NCBI GenBank assembly: GCA_002386525.1
Contig: DGIS01000024.1
Location: forward strand, 4,069-68,068
From: Sphingobacterium sp. UBA4616
Lineage (GTDB): Bacteria; Bacteroidota; Bacteroidia; Sphingobacteriales; Sphingobacteriaceae
Reading direction: 5' to 3'
DNA: 64,000 nucleotides
Position numbers and translations under genes: made by a program. The notes under the pieces are model-generated. The model was not told where the DNA came from. It was given only the letters and a program-made list of their open reading frames with translations, and did not search any database. Position 1 is the stretch's first letter. Each line of letters starts with the position of its first letter. Shown piece after piece: positions 36,997 through 46,928 of this stretch.

Positions 36997-37036
36997 AAAA
37001 GAGCTTCCTTCCGTTTAAGGGAAAGAAAGCTCTTTA
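36997..37036 (-). terminator. Terminator of the uptake operon
   Basis: AAAGAGCTT near 36998-37006 pairs with AAGCTCTTT near 37027-37035, with further partial pairing inside, and a T-rich run follows on the reverse strand. It lies about 50 nt after the TlpA-like gene stop and closes the locus from sigma factor to thioredoxin. Confidence 0.65.
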
Positions 37037-37085
37037 CTTAATTTTCTGTCGAATGGGTACACACCAGAAACTGCCTATTGACAGG

Positions 37086-38195
37086 TTATTTTAAAAGACT
37101 TTGTACTTTATTGAAAAGTGTTTCACCCCGTAGGTTTGTTGCTACAATCTTCCCCTGGCTGTCAATTAGCACATTTTGCGGAATCGCCCGAACGCCATAG
37201 AGTGCTGCCGCAGGCTCTTTCCAGCCTTTGAGGCTAGAAACATGGTACCAGGGCATCCCATCCTTGTTAATCGCCTCCGTCCAGCGTGTCTTGTCATCGT
37301 CTAGCGAAACACTCAGCACGGTAAATCCTTGCTTTTTAAATGCTTCATAGGTATCCACAACATGCGGATTTTCTTTTCGACAAGGCCCACACCAGCTGGC
37401 CCAAAAGTCTACCAAGGTATACTTGTTTTTAACGATCACCTCTTTCAGACTCAGCTCATGGCCGTCTGGTGTGGTCGATACAAAATCTTTATAAAGCTGC
37501 CCTGTCAGGACTCCTTTGGCCGCCGACAGGCGGTCGCCAAGCTGCTTGCCCAAGGCACTATTTTTCACCTCAGTACTAAGTTTGTCGTAATAAGGATAGG
37601 TTGTCTCATAATTGACATTGCCACCTGCTACTTGATTTAAATGGTATAAGGAAACATAGGATCCGGGATTTTCTTCAACAAACTGATGAATCGCCTCCCG
37701 CTTAAACCGTGTGTATTGGTCCAAGCCCGCGAGAAGCTCGGTAACATACGCTTTTTTTTCCTCGCCCTCAGGCATATTTTTAAAACGCACAAATCCATCG
37801 ATCACTTTGCGGTCGGCAGGTCTTAATTTCTGGGCCAGCTTTTCGTGTGCTTCAGTGAATGCTGTACCATATATTCGCGCATAACTCAACAAATCTTTTG
37901 TTTCGACATGGACTGTCCCCTCCGCAAGGAAAAGATCGATACGATCACCAGATTCGATATTGTCCATGGATAAATGAGCTAGCGTAGGTTCGGTCAATTG
38001 GCCACTTAAGACAAAGGTACCACCTGTTACCAGCACACTATCGACGACTTTTACCGTGTCGCGTTGGTAATATAGTTTGACATACTTTCCATTGTTGGCT
38101 TTCCCTATGTTTCCCTTAACACTAAACTGACTACTTTGCGAGAATGCGGAATAGGCTCCTAATAGCAGGGCAACTGCTGTGATGATTATTTTCAT
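37086..38195 (-). CDS. TlpA-like thioredoxin lipoprotein-family protein with DUF4369-type N-terminus
   Basis: A 369-aa exported protein. The ATG at 38195 gives a signal peptide (MKIIITAVALLLGAYSAFSQ); longer frames would bury it. The first part is a DUF4369-like beta domain (FSVKGNIGKANNGKYVKLYY). The C-terminal 140 residues are a TlpA/ResA thioredoxin fold with the active site FWASWCGPCRKENP and a cis-Pro region GVRAIPQNVLID. It is the last gene of the SusC/D operon, 22 nt after the PKD lipoprotein stop. It probably reduces disulphides in the periplasm for the imported substrate or its lipoproteins. That role is inference. Confidence 0.88.
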   Translation of the reverse strand: MKIIITAVALLLGAYSAFSQSSQFSVKGNIGKANNGKYVKLYYQRDTVKVVDSVLVTGGTFVLSGQLTEPTLAHLSMDNIESGDRIDLFLAEGTVHVETKDLLSYARIYGTAFTEAHEKLAQKLRPADRKVIDGFVRFKNMPEGEEKKAYVTELLAGLDQYTRFKREAIHQFVEENPGSYVSLYHLNQVAGGNVNYETTYPYYDKLSTEVKNSALGKQLGDRLSAAKGVLTGQLYKDFVSTTPDGHELSLKEVIVKNKYTLVDFWASWCGPCRKENPHVVDTYEAFKKQGFTVLSVSLDDDKTRWTEAINKDGMPWYHVSSLKGWKEPAAALYGVRAIPQNVLIDSQGKIVATNLRGETLFNKVQSLLK

Positions 38196-38217
38196 TTTTC
38201 TTGTATTTAAATAGTTT

Positions 38218-39759
38218 TTAATTGACTGCACGCCAATTAATCGATTGTATTTTGATGAGATCCGTCCAAGTGCTATTGTCCTGCAACTGCAATTCAACGA
38301 TATTTGGGTTATTGCCCACTTTAAAGCGACGAAGAATACCTTTTTGATCCTTGTAGCTGGCGATATAGAGACTATTGGTCAAATGGTCGATCTGGGTATC
38401 AAACTTAATCATGGTAATCGCATCTGTTCCTAGTTCTGGAAAAGTATAAATCTTTTCAAAACCGGGATTATAATCATAGGCATAGAGCTTGCTGCCCACA
38501 AAATAGCATATAATACTGCGATTGGATGAAAAGGCATATCCTTCTGCTTTATCAAAATCCGTCGCAATGGATTTGACGGTATAAGCATTCCGTTTTGCCG
38601 GATTCGTTCCATTTGCGTAAAACTTGTAGATATGGTAACTATTATCTTTGTATTTCATCAAGGCAAATGAATTACCATTATTGGAGCCTCCATCAGTGTT
38701 CCGGGTATTTTCAGCATACACCAGTGTACGGCCCACGGGTTGATTCCAGGGGAATGCTTCGCCATCTTTATCTGCAAGTACTGTGGAGGTCGTAGACAAT
38801 CCGATACCGGTATAATTCAGGAAGCGCTGGTAACGGGTGTCATACCACATGACATTGTTCATGCTATTGATAGGATATAGTAAATACGGTGCCGCGGGAA
38901 TCAGTTCGTCCGGGGCCGCCGCTACCCTATTCACAGGATTGTTATAAAAATCACCCGCCATCAACAGGGGTACGTTTGCAAAAATATCGCCATGCTGGGT
39001 TACCAAGGCACGATAGAGGGTACTACCGATATCACCGGTAGCTGTGCGTATCTGCGGTGCAATAACGACGGGATTTAGCGTTTTGGGATCGATATGATCT
39101 GACATAAACACGTAACGTCCCAGATGATTGTCTGAGGTAGCGGTCATGGATGCCCGGTCTAAAAAGTAAGACCCTTCACGGGTCATCGCCCACAATCTGA
39201 CATATGCACTCGAGCCGCCGGTATGTACCATCCCCAATGGTCCACGAAGACGAGGTAAACCTGAGCCGGATAGTATGTGCCTGACATGAACGGTATCGCT
39301 CTGCATGGATAGCATTTCTGCCTCAGCATAACCTTCAGAATCCTCCCCCATGATTAAAAGTCCTCTGGAATAAGGCGATACGACCTTGAGCTTGACATTG
39401 CTTGCCCAGGAGACACCTGTCTTTTTGTCAAGCACCCGGTAAAAAATAGCATATTCCCCCGGAGCTAAGCGAACTGGATAATTGATATCTTTTGCTCTGC
39501 TGAGGGTATCAAAAACTTTATTGTCAACTCTGAGAATCCAATTATAATGATAACGGGTGAGATCATTACCGTCCATGGAAGCGGCAATGTCAGGGTTTAT
39601 ACTTAAGGTATCAAGTCCCGTTCGTAAAGTATATTCTTCGTTTATATCTTTGATTGTCAATTCGTTTATTTCCTGGTAATCGTAGTTACCAAGGTCTTTG
39701 CTGCAGGCCCCTAGGATAAATAGGAAGACTGCGCCTATGATTAACTGATAGGTTTTCAT
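38218..39759 (-). CDS. PKD-like family surface lipoprotein
   Basis: A 513-aa lipoprotein: signal peptide MKTYQLIIGAVFLFILGACS with lipobox LGAC. The N-terminal beta-sandwich (residues about 40-125) matches PKD-like domains beside SusD. A long repeat-like beta-propeller or sandwich region follows. It is expected on the cell surface next to the SusD homologue. It is the fourth gene of the locus, with small spacing to DUF4843 upstream (52 nt). Such partners may bind substrate; the ligand is unknown. Confidence 0.82.
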   Translation of the reverse strand: MKTYQLIIGAVFLFILGACSKDLGNYDYQEINELTIKDINEEYTLRTGLDTLSINPDIAASMDGNDLTRYHYNWILRVDNKVFDTLSRAKDINYPVRLAPGEYAIFYRVLDKKTGVSWASNVKLKVVSPYSRGLLIMGEDSEGYAEAEMLSMQSDTVHVRHILSGSGLPRLRGPLGMVHTGGSSAYVRLWAMTREGSYFLDRASMTATSDNHLGRYVFMSDHIDPKTLNPVVIAPQIRTATGDIGSTLYRALVTQHGDIFANVPLLMAGDFYNNPVNRVAAAPDELIPAAPYLLYPINSMNNVMWYDTRYQRFLNYTGIGLSTTSTVLADKDGEAFPWNQPVGRTLVYAENTRNTDGGSNNGNSFALMKYKDNSYHIYKFYANGTNPAKRNAYTVKSIATDFDKAEGYAFSSNRSIICYFVGSKLYAYDYNPGFEKIYTFPELGTDAITMIKFDTQIDHLTNSLYIASYKDQKGILRRFKVGNNPNIVELQLQDNSTWTDLIKIQSINWRAVN

Positions 39760-39811
39760 TTCAATATAACTTGTTTATTCCTACTGATTTCGCTCTTCTT
39801 TTGATTTTATC

Positions 39812-40666
39812 TTATCCGCCCGGAACCCACGGAACGCCCAGATATGAGGTCCAGGGTACTGTGCCCATCCACATCAACCGGCCATCATCTTCGAGGACAG
39901 GTTTACCTTCATTATAACGGCTAACCAGAACCTTTGTCGCATCGCTGGCGATAAGCATCATCCTGGCCATTGGCATGGTCTCCGCGGCGCCAAAGTCTTC
40001 ATATTTTAGTCCTAAATATTCGACTAAAAACTCCATTTTGCGCCTGGAGAAAACGCCGAACAATCCTGACTCCCTATTTCCGGCTTGCAAGGAACCTGAC
40101 CATACAGCGGGCTGCACCATCACATCATTGATATGCAAAGAATGCAGGGTGGCATCAAATTGTGGCACCACAGTACCTGAATTTAATGAAGGGATAGAAT
40201 GCCATTCGGGAAAGGAAAGTGCAAAGTCTTTGGTGGCTACAAGTTTTAGTCCTAGAGTTACGGGTTTTTCTTCGAGATCGGCTGTACGCTTAAGCCGCAC
40301 ATTGACTTGCGCCGAAACAGCACCGGCGGGCAGAATATATTGGTCCTTTAAAGCCTCGTAATGCTGTCCCAAAATCGCGTTAGTGGAGTCTGGATTGACC
40401 TCCACCCGGTAAATCCGATCATACGACTTGCTAGGGCCTGTGATCATCACCTGAACCGGAAAATCAATTTCGTCGGTACTCATGCGTACAAAGTCTATAT
40501 GGGTAAAGGGTTGATAAGGCCATAGATTTGGAAGATACTCGTTTGTACCATGACGCATCGCGAAATAGACGCCTTCCTTACCTTCATAGGACATGATTTC
40601 TTTTTTGCAGGCCGTAAATAGTATAAACAGCTGAAAAAATAGGATATAAAAGGTTGTTCTTTTCAT
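39812..40666 (-). CDS. DUF4843-family lipoprotein
   Basis: A 284-aa lipoprotein with signal MKRTTFYILFFQLFILFTAC and an early YEGKEGVYFAMR. This is followed by the Calx-beta-like strand pattern of DUF4843 (IDFPVQVMITGPSKSYDRIY, LPAGAVSAQVNVRLKRTADL). This family accompanies SusD and PKD-like proteins in many Bacteroidota. It sits 14 nt after the SusD stop. It is probably surface-exposed and of unknown ligand. Confidence 0.85.
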   Translation of the reverse strand: MKRTTFYILFFQLFILFTACKKEIMSYEGKEGVYFAMRHGTNEYLPNLWPYQPFTHIDFVRMSTDEIDFPVQVMITGPSKSYDRIYRVEVNPDSTNAILGQHYEALKDQYILPAGAVSAQVNVRLKRTADLEEKPVTLGLKLVATKDFALSFPEWHSIPSLNSGTVVPQFDATLHSLHINDVMVQPAVWSGSLQAGNRESGLFGVFSRRKMEFLVEYLGLKYEDFGAAETMPMARMMLIASDATKVLVSRYNEGKPVLEDDGRLMWMGTVPWTSYLGVPWVPGG

Positions 40667-40680
40667 AATTGTATACCTAA

Positions 40681-42153
40681 TTAATAACGTTGTGAGGTTT
40701 CACTGTCCGGTAGTGGAACAGTGTAATTGGTAAGTACCATGGTCTTTTCCGGACTGATGTTAAGTGTGGACGAATTGGGCAAAGCCTGCATAGCATTCCT
40801 TTTATAATAAAAAAACTGCTGTCCTTCACCCAACATTTCGCGCCTGAATTCTTTGGTGATTTCGGCTTTCAGTGCCGCCTGATCGACGGGTGCAAGTGAG
40901 ACGCAGTTGCGCGCGGTGCGCAGGCTATTGAAATAGGCCGTCGCCTTGGTCAGTTCGGGGGAGCATTCTGCCGCAATCAGCAACACCTCGGACAGTCTGA
41001 TAAGCGGGATCATATAGCGCCCGGGCCCATCGATCACATCGGCATATTTCATATTGGTGGTCGCGGTGGTCGTACCATTGGAAGCACTTTGCCAAATCCG
41101 ACGACGGAAATCATTGTTATCATCATAGATGGCCCTTACGCGTGTATCGTTCACGTCGCCGTTGGAAAAAGAAAGTTTGTTATTGGATTGCAGGCTGACA
41201 TCAAATAATCTAGTGTACATCTCCTTTCTGTTAATATTGTATAAGGAGAACATCACTTCGGTCGAAAACATCCGGTCTGGCTTGTCAACACTTACAGCAC
41301 TTGCAAAGGTGACAAAAGGGAAAGTCATCTTATCAGCCGATTGTATTTCGGTCAAAAGCTCTTCGGCATATTCTAATGCTGCTGTCCGATTGCCCATCCA
41401 AAGGTATGTCCTTGCCAATAATGCCTTTACAGCATAGTAATTGAGCCTATACTGCCGATAATAAAGATCATTTTCCCCCGTCGGGCTACCTTGATTACGC
41501 ACACCTTCTGTCCGTATCGGATCACTGTCTTGCAGCAATAAAAGAGCGGCTTCAAGATCTGCAACAACATGGCCGGTAAACTCTTCGGATCCAAGTAACG
41601 GTGAGATGTCATAACTGATTTTGTCGATGTAGGGTAATGCTGGCTTGTACTTGTTGTCTTCGGAATAGATCGGCCCAAACAACCGGAGCATATCAAGGTG
41701 GATCATCGCCCGCAACGCCAGTGTCTCACCTTTGATGATTCCAAAATAGGGCTGCGGAAGGATCTCACTCGGTGCATTGCCACATTTGTCCAGAATGACG
41801 TTGCAATTGGCGATAAGCTCATAGGCTTTTTTCCAAATCTGCTCGAAGCCAGATTTGACACTCGCTTCTGTATAGACAAAGTTGTTATACTTGTCAAACA
41901 CATGTGTAGAGCCATTGATGTAGTAATATTGTGCCAGGACGTCTATAATTCCCGTACTCATATGCTGTCCGTAAAGATCTGTACTGGCCATTTCGACGTA
42001 GACGCCGTTGATCGCTTTCATAAAGCCAGCCCGATTGACAAAAAGCTGTTCCTCTCCCAGCCTGTCGGCAGGCTTGACATCAATCCATTTGCTGCACGAG
42101 CTTGCTACAAGGGTGAGACCTGAAATCAGGATAATGTACTTTAGTATTTTCAT
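40681..42153 (-). CDS. SusD/RagB-family outer-membrane lipoprotein
   Basis: A 490-aa lipoprotein: signal MKILKYIILISGLTLVASSC, then SKWIDVKPADRLGEEQLFVN, the typical SusD start. The TPR-like helical core (LRAMIHLDMLRLFGPIYSED, AVKALLARTYLWMGNRTAAL) and the C-terminal EFRREMLGEGQQFFYYKRNA are family hallmarks. SusD is the lid of the SusC channel and binds substrate at the surface. It lies 18 nt after susC. No sugar-specific binding site can be read from the sequence. Confidence 0.93.
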   Translation of the reverse strand: MKILKYIILISGLTLVASSCSKWIDVKPADRLGEEQLFVNRAGFMKAINGVYVEMASTDLYGQHMSTGIIDVLAQYYYINGSTHVFDKYNNFVYTEASVKSGFEQIWKKAYELIANCNVILDKCGNAPSEILPQPYFGIIKGETLALRAMIHLDMLRLFGPIYSEDNKYKPALPYIDKISYDISPLLGSEEFTGHVVADLEAALLLLQDSDPIRTEGVRNQGSPTGENDLYYRQYRLNYYAVKALLARTYLWMGNRTAALEYAEELLTEIQSADKMTFPFVTFASAVSVDKPDRMFSTEVMFSLYNINRKEMYTRLFDVSLQSNNKLSFSNGDVNDTRVRAIYDDNNDFRRRIWQSASNGTTTATTNMKYADVIDGPGRYMIPLIRLSEVLLIAAECSPELTKATAYFNSLRTARNCVSLAPVDQAALKAEITKEFRREMLGEGQQFFYYKRNAMQALPNSSTLNISPEKTMVLTNYTVPLPDSETSQRY

Positions 42154-42171
42154 TTTTTAGATCTTTAATTA

Positions 42172-45100
42172 TTAAAACCGAACGCCAGCCGAAAATGAGA
42201 CTGACCGTGCGAAGGGATAATCTATTCCGCGTTCATTTGTTATCGTCGAAAGATGGAAGATATCATTCATATAAGCCCTAAAAGTTACCGAAGAGGCCCG
42301 GATCGATCTTAACCAGCCAGCTGTAGTAGTCTCGTATCCAACCGAAAATGCCTCACCGACGAGCATATTGTTATCCGCGACAAACCGCGATGAAATGGGT
42401 GTCTGGTCTGTATTGGAAATCGCTTTGAATTTTGCCTCATCCCCCGGTTGCTTCCAGCGGTCGTACAAGGCCCGTTTATCCTGATTAAGTGCGACATCCC
42501 TTGCCGAAATATTTTCTACCTTTTCAAAAAGCGTCTGCATAAATGATTGTCCCCCCCATCTGTAGCGCAAGTTAACCGAAGCCGAAAAACCCTTGTAGTA
42601 GAAGCTGGTACCTAATATTCCTTCGAGGTCGGGATCGCTGTTTCCAACAACAACTTCATCTTTGTAATCGTGCACAAAAGTCTGTTGGTCATTCTTATTC
42701 AGGAAGATCTCCCGTCCGGTCGCGGGATCGATACCCAAAGACCTCACGGCCCAAAGGTCGGATGGGCTGCCCCCGTCATAATAGCGGATGAGATTACGGC
42801 TTTTATTGGCCTCGTTAAAATTGTTGAGCTGATTGCCAATATTTTGATATTGTGCTTTTAGCTGTCGCATATTTAGGTTGACACGCCAGTTAAACTGCTC
42901 TCTTCGAAGCAAAGTGTAATCACCAGCTATTGTAAAACCATGGGTAACCTGTGCGCCCATATTTTTAGCCACGGTATTTACACCTGTAGAGGTGGGTAAT
43001 GAAACAAGCACTAATAAGGGATCTGTACTCTTTACGAAATAATCGAGATTGAGGCGAAGCCGGCTTTTAAATATCGTAAGATCGAGGCCTAAATTGCGGT
43101 CCAATGTTGTCTGCCAACGGAGTCCGCTATTGCCCATATTGCTAATAATTGTACTCGCGCCAAAGGGATTACGGTTGTCATTATTATAACGGTAAACACG
43201 CATGGATATGTAATCGTCGAAATTCTGATTACCGGGATTACCAATCGTAGCTCTCAAACGTAATTGATCAATCCAATGAAATTGTTTGAAAAAGCTTTCA
43301 TTATGTGCATTCCAGGCTAAACCCAAAGACCATATGGTCGAAAACTGACGTTCGGATCCAAATACCGAAGAACCGTCAGATCTTAATGTCGCGTCCAACA
43401 GGTAGCGTTTATCGTAAGAATAGCCCATATTCATAAAGAAGCTAGCACCACGTCGCTTGGATTGCGTGTAGTCTGCACGCTGTCCTTCGGGATAGCCTAA
43501 AGCGAAATTTGGGTTTGAGAACTCATCATCAATAAACCCTCGGACCTGATAACTACTACGTTTGTTAGTGGCCTGCTCCATTCGTGCTCCCAGTACCGCA
43601 TTGAGCATATGTTTGTCTGCGAAGAGCTTCCCATAGGTGAGACTAAAATCGCCGTCATAATTTACATTTTTACCATTGTTTTCCTGATAGGATCCTTTCT
43701 GCAATTGGTCTGTACCCACAAATTCCACATTAAAGGGCGAACGAAATATTTCGTCGTGCAAATTTAAACTGCGCAGACCGAAACGCCCCCTCGCCCGCAA
43801 CTCGGGCAACATGCGCCACTCTATTTCAAAATTATTGGTAAAGCCCTCGGATCCTTGTGTATTTATGTTCAAATTGTTGAGATCGTAAAAAGGGCTATAA
43901 ATTGGATCATAACCGGAGCGGCTCGCGCTAAAGTCTTCCACTACCATTTTGATGTTTCCATTTTCATCGTATTTGCGGTGATAGGGATTGGCCCTCGAAA
44001 ATGTGGAAAAAGGAGAAACTTCCTTATTCGCCACTACATGGTCGATACTCAATGAATTGGTAAATGATAAATCTCCTTTTCGATACAAGAGACGAATATT
44101 GCCGTTAGTTGTCTTTCGTTGTGAAGCTTTCATGACGCCGTTGACAATACCATGGTTAACAGAAACGCTATATCGTAAGCTTTGGTCGCCACCTTCTGCA
44201 AAAAGTGTGTGCCGTTGATTGACCGCAGTGCGCAAGGGTTCGTTTGCCCAATAGGTATTGACACCGCGACGCACTTCTCTTAAGCGCTCTAAATAATTAG
44301 CTTCACTGACGGGATTAGCCCCCAATATAATCTGCCCTTTGTCATCGAGCATGCCATAGAAGCCAGACAACAACTCAAATTGCAATTTTTCTTCGGCATT
44401 CATGAGGTTATAGTCAGTGAGGTCTGCAAAGCTAACGCTCCCATTGAGTGTATAGTTGATCCGGAGCTGTCCGGGCGTAGGGCGTTTTGTTTCAACCACC
44501 ACCACGCCGTTGGCGGCTTTAGAGCCGTAAATGGCCGACGCGGCGGCATCCTTGAGTAAAGTGATGCTTTCGACACGGTCCATACTGAGATCCGCTATCA
44601 CGGCCAATGTACTCTCGAAACCGTCTAAAATAAAAAGTGGCTGATTGGGGTTGGAACTGTATTCGTCAGCGATACCAATCACACTGCTTTTGCCCCTAAT
44701 CTCGATATCGGGTAAGCGATTCGGATCAGATCCAAACTGGTTATTATCCACAATGGCGAAAGAGGGATCCAAGGTTTTGAGACTCTGCAATACATTTTGA
44801 TTGCCCACCATCTTCAATTCCTTGGCTGTATAAGTGGATGAAGAGCCGGTAAAACTTTCCTTGTTACGTTGGTAGATCCCTGTAACAACAACATCTTTGA
44901 TTTCAGTAGCAGCAGCGGGCTCAAGTTTTACTTCAAGAAACTTTTGACCGCTGTAAACAACTTCTTTAGGTTTCATACCGAGGTAACGGAATAGTACGAT
45001 AAGGTTTTCGTCTTGTATGCTTGTAGCAAGCAACTGAAACTGCCCTTTTGAATCGGTGGTAGTTACTCTATTTGTTCCCTTTATCTGTACAGTGACACGC

Positions 45101-45516
45101 TCCATGCGCTCACCTGACTCGGCATGGATGACTCTTCCGGTAATCCGTTGCTGTTGAGTAGAAATTGTAGCGGACTGGATTTTCGAACTGTTTTTTTCTA
45201 AATTATAAAAAGAAATCGTTCGATCTTCTACCTGATACGTTACAGGCTGATTGCGCGTCACTATGCTGAGAAACTGGTCCAGTTCCATGTTTTTGACGTC
45301 TATCGTAAGAGGCACAGTACTGCTTAGGGTATGCTTGGTACTGAAAATGCTGTAGCCCGTTTGCTGGCGAATGGCTTGAATCACTACCTCCAGGGAAACA
45401 TTACGGCCTTTGAAGGTAATTTGTTGTGAATAACTTTTAGCACTCACAGCGCATATTCCAGTCAATAGTAAGAATAGTGTAATTCTCATCACTTTTAATA
45501 AGTAATTTTTATTCAT
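42172..45516 (-). CDS. SusC/RagA TonB-linked outer-membrane transporter with STN domain
   Basis: A 1114-aa protein from ATG 45516 (MNKNYLLKVMRITLFLLLTG with signal peptide). The order is an STN secretin/TonB signalling domain (about 30-105, GRNVSLEVVIQAIRQQTGYS), a carboxypeptidase-regulatory-like beta domain (RITGRVIHAESGERMERVTV), a plug (TLKDAAASAIYGSKAANGVV is the typical end) and a 22-strand barrel ending with aromatic GVRF. The STN domain contacts FecR, which releases the sigma factor when substrate arrives. It is the first gene of the import operon after the terminator at 45590. The substrate is unknown. Confidence 0.93.
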   Translation of the reverse strand: MNKNYLLKVMRITLFLLLTGICAVSAKSYSQQITFKGRNVSLEVVIQAIRQQTGYSIFSTKHTLSSTVPLTIDVKNMELDQFLSIVTRNQPVTYQVEDRTISFYNLEKNSSKIQSATISTQQQRITGRVIHAESGERMERVTVQIKGTNRVTTTDSKGQFQLLATSIQDENLIVLFRYLGMKPKEVVYSGQKFLEVKLEPAAATEIKDVVVTGIYQRNKESFTGSSSTYTAKELKMVGNQNVLQSLKTLDPSFAIVDNNQFGSDPNRLPDIEIRGKSSVIGIADEYSSNPNQPLFILDGFESTLAVIADLSMDRVESITLLKDAAASAIYGSKAANGVVVVETKRPTPGQLRINYTLNGSVSFADLTDYNLMNAEEKLQFELLSGFYGMLDDKGQIILGANPVSEANYLERLREVRRGVNTYWANEPLRTAVNQRHTLFAEGGDQSLRYSVSVNHGIVNGVMKASQRKTTNGNIRLLYRKGDLSFTNSLSIDHVVANKEVSPFSTFSRANPYHRKYDENGNIKMVVEDFSASRSGYDPIYSPFYDLNNLNINTQGSEGFTNNFEIEWRMLPELRARGRFGLRSLNLHDEIFRSPFNVEFVGTDQLQKGSYQENNGKNVNYDGDFSLTYGKLFADKHMLNAVLGARMEQATNKRSSYQVRGFIDDEFSNPNFALGYPEGQRADYTQSKRRGASFFMNMGYSYDKRYLLDATLRSDGSSVFGSERQFSTIWSLGLAWNAHNESFFKQFHWIDQLRLRATIGNPGNQNFDDYISMRVYRYNNDNRNPFGASTIISNMGNSGLRWQTTLDRNLGLDLTIFKSRLRLNLDYFVKSTDPLLVLVSLPTSTGVNTVAKNMGAQVTHGFTIAGDYTLLRREQFNWRVNLNMRQLKAQYQNIGNQLNNFNEANKSRNLIRYYDGGSPSDLWAVRSLGIDPATGREIFLNKNDQQTFVHDYKDEVVVGNSDPDLEGILGTSFYYKGFSASVNLRYRWGGQSFMQTLFEKVENISARDVALNQDKRALYDRWKQPGDEAKFKAISNTDQTPISSRFVADNNMLVGEAFSVGYETTTAGWLRSIRASSVTFRAYMNDIFHLSTITNERGIDYPFARSVSFSAGVRF

Positions 45517-45589
45517 TAAATTTACGTGGGTTTGGTTAGTGCAAAATCTGCTAATTGAGTTAGTTTGGTTTTGTTGCAACCGATAATCA

Positions 45590-45615
45590 AAGGAAAGGAT
45601 GGCCGTCCTTTCCTT
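45590..45615 (-). terminator. Terminator between fecR and susC
   Basis: AAGGAAAGGA and TCCTTTCCTT make a perfect 10-bp stem with a 6-nt loop, with a T-rich run on the plus side. It separates regulator transcription from the susC start, so susC probably has its own sigma-dependent promoter between 45516 and 45590. Confidence 0.7.
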
Positions 45616-45683
45616 CTTTTATTCGGCTCTTTCTGGTCAATAAGTCTGTGTCATCATCATCGTTGTTTAGGTAAATAGTTTTT

Positions 45684-46841
45684 TTAATAAATAATAAGCT
45701 CTCGCTTTTGGATATCCAGTTGATAGCGTACATCTGCGGCATCCAACAACCGGAGTACAAGGTTAATTTTTTCATTGCGATAGGCATCCCCCACCAATTC
45801 GACGTCTGGTATCTTGCCGCTATACTTAATGGTTAAATCATACCAACGACCTATTTCAGCCATTGTCTCTTCAAAGGATTTACCGTCAAAATTAAATTTG
45901 CCCTCCTTCCAGGCAATCTCCATCTGCGCATCTACAGTTTTTATTTTTGTCAGATTTCCGCGGGTGCTAGCCTGTTGTCCTGGGTTCAGAATGATTTTTT
46001 GGTCAGCTACATGGATATTGACTTTGCCTTCCAACAAGGTTGTTTTTGCAAATGCCTGCGTGGAGTATCCGTTGACATTGAATTGTGTACCGAGGACCTC
46101 TACGATCTGTCTTTTGGTCTTTACGAAAAAAGGAATACGCTGTCCTTTCATGCTGAACTGTCCTTTTACCATAAAAAATGCTTCTCCATCTAGCTCCACT
46201 TCTCTCTCAGTAGATGCAAACTTTGCGGGATAACGTAATCGTGAATCGGAGTTTAACCAGACCTGTGTACCGTCTGATAAGGTAATGTGATAGACGCCAC
46301 CTTTGGGAACATACAATTGCAAATCGCTCATCTTATCCAGATCGACATTGCTCGCTAAACTTCTTCCGTCTGCATAATGAATCGCTCCATCCACAACAAT
46401 CCCGTCTTGTGCAGTATCTAACACGACCTTTCGCCCGTCCGCTAAAAGGAGAACTGCGCGAGGCCCACCGGGCAAAATAGCATGTGAGGAGGACTGCACT
46501 GCAACATCCGGAGATTTAACGTGCGTATTCCTGTTAATTCCAAACCATGCCAACGATGAAAGTATCAATAACACGGCTACAGAAGCAGCCCAAAATTTCG
46601 CCTGCATCCAATAAACATTGTTTTTATCTGCTGGCTGCTCGATCCTGATCTTGGTGAGCAGACCTTTGAGCATACGCTCACGGAGCTGTTCCTTTTGCAA
46701 AGGTTCATCAGTAGCGATGGTCACCTCTTCATCCAAATGACTGTTGTACCATTCCGTAAGTTCGGCCAATTCTTGTGGAGAAATTATACCCGTCTGAAAT
46801 TTGACTATTAAATCTTCTATATAATTAAGATCGTTATGCAT
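45684..46841 (-). CDS. FecR-family anti-sigma factor
   Basis: A 385-aa membrane protein. The cytoplasmic anti-sigma part (residues about 1-85) is followed by one membrane segment (FWAASVAVLLILSSLAWFGI). The periplasmic FecR domain has AVLLLADGRKVVLD, VPKGGVYHITLSDGTQVWLN, SRLRYPAKF and GEAFFMVKG; the C-terminal FecR_C STN-like part ends LDAADVRYQLDIQKREL. It would hold the sigma factor below and sense SusC above. Spacing to the sigma gene is 87 bp. Confidence 0.93.
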   Translation of the reverse strand: MHNDLNYIEDLIVKFQTGIISPQELAELTEWYNSHLDEEVTIATDEPLQKEQLRERMLKGLLTKIRIEQPADKNNVYWMQAKFWAASVAVLLILSSLAWFGINRNTHVKSPDVAVQSSSHAILPGGPRAVLLLADGRKVVLDTAQDGIVVDGAIHYADGRSLASNVDLDKMSDLQLYVPKGGVYHITLSDGTQVWLNSDSRLRYPAKFASTEREVELDGEAFFMVKGQFSMKGQRIPFFVKTKRQIVEVLGTQFNVNGYSTQAFAKTTLLEGKVNIHVADQKIILNPGQQASTRGNLTKIKTVDAQMEIAWKEGKFNFDGKSFEETMAEIGRWYDLTIKYSGKIPDVELVGDAYRNEKINLVLRLLDAADVRYQLDIQKRELIIY

Positions 46842-46928
46842 GAATTAAAAATTGGTAATAAAGGTGTTTCCTATCTAAATAGACAGTAAAAAAGACGGGT
46901 AGGGTGAGTCTGCCCAACAATTTTTTTA

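Noticed and set aside
41698..42123. 141-codon frame opposite susD
   Set aside because: Shadow of the SusD N-terminus; no signal peptide or motif.
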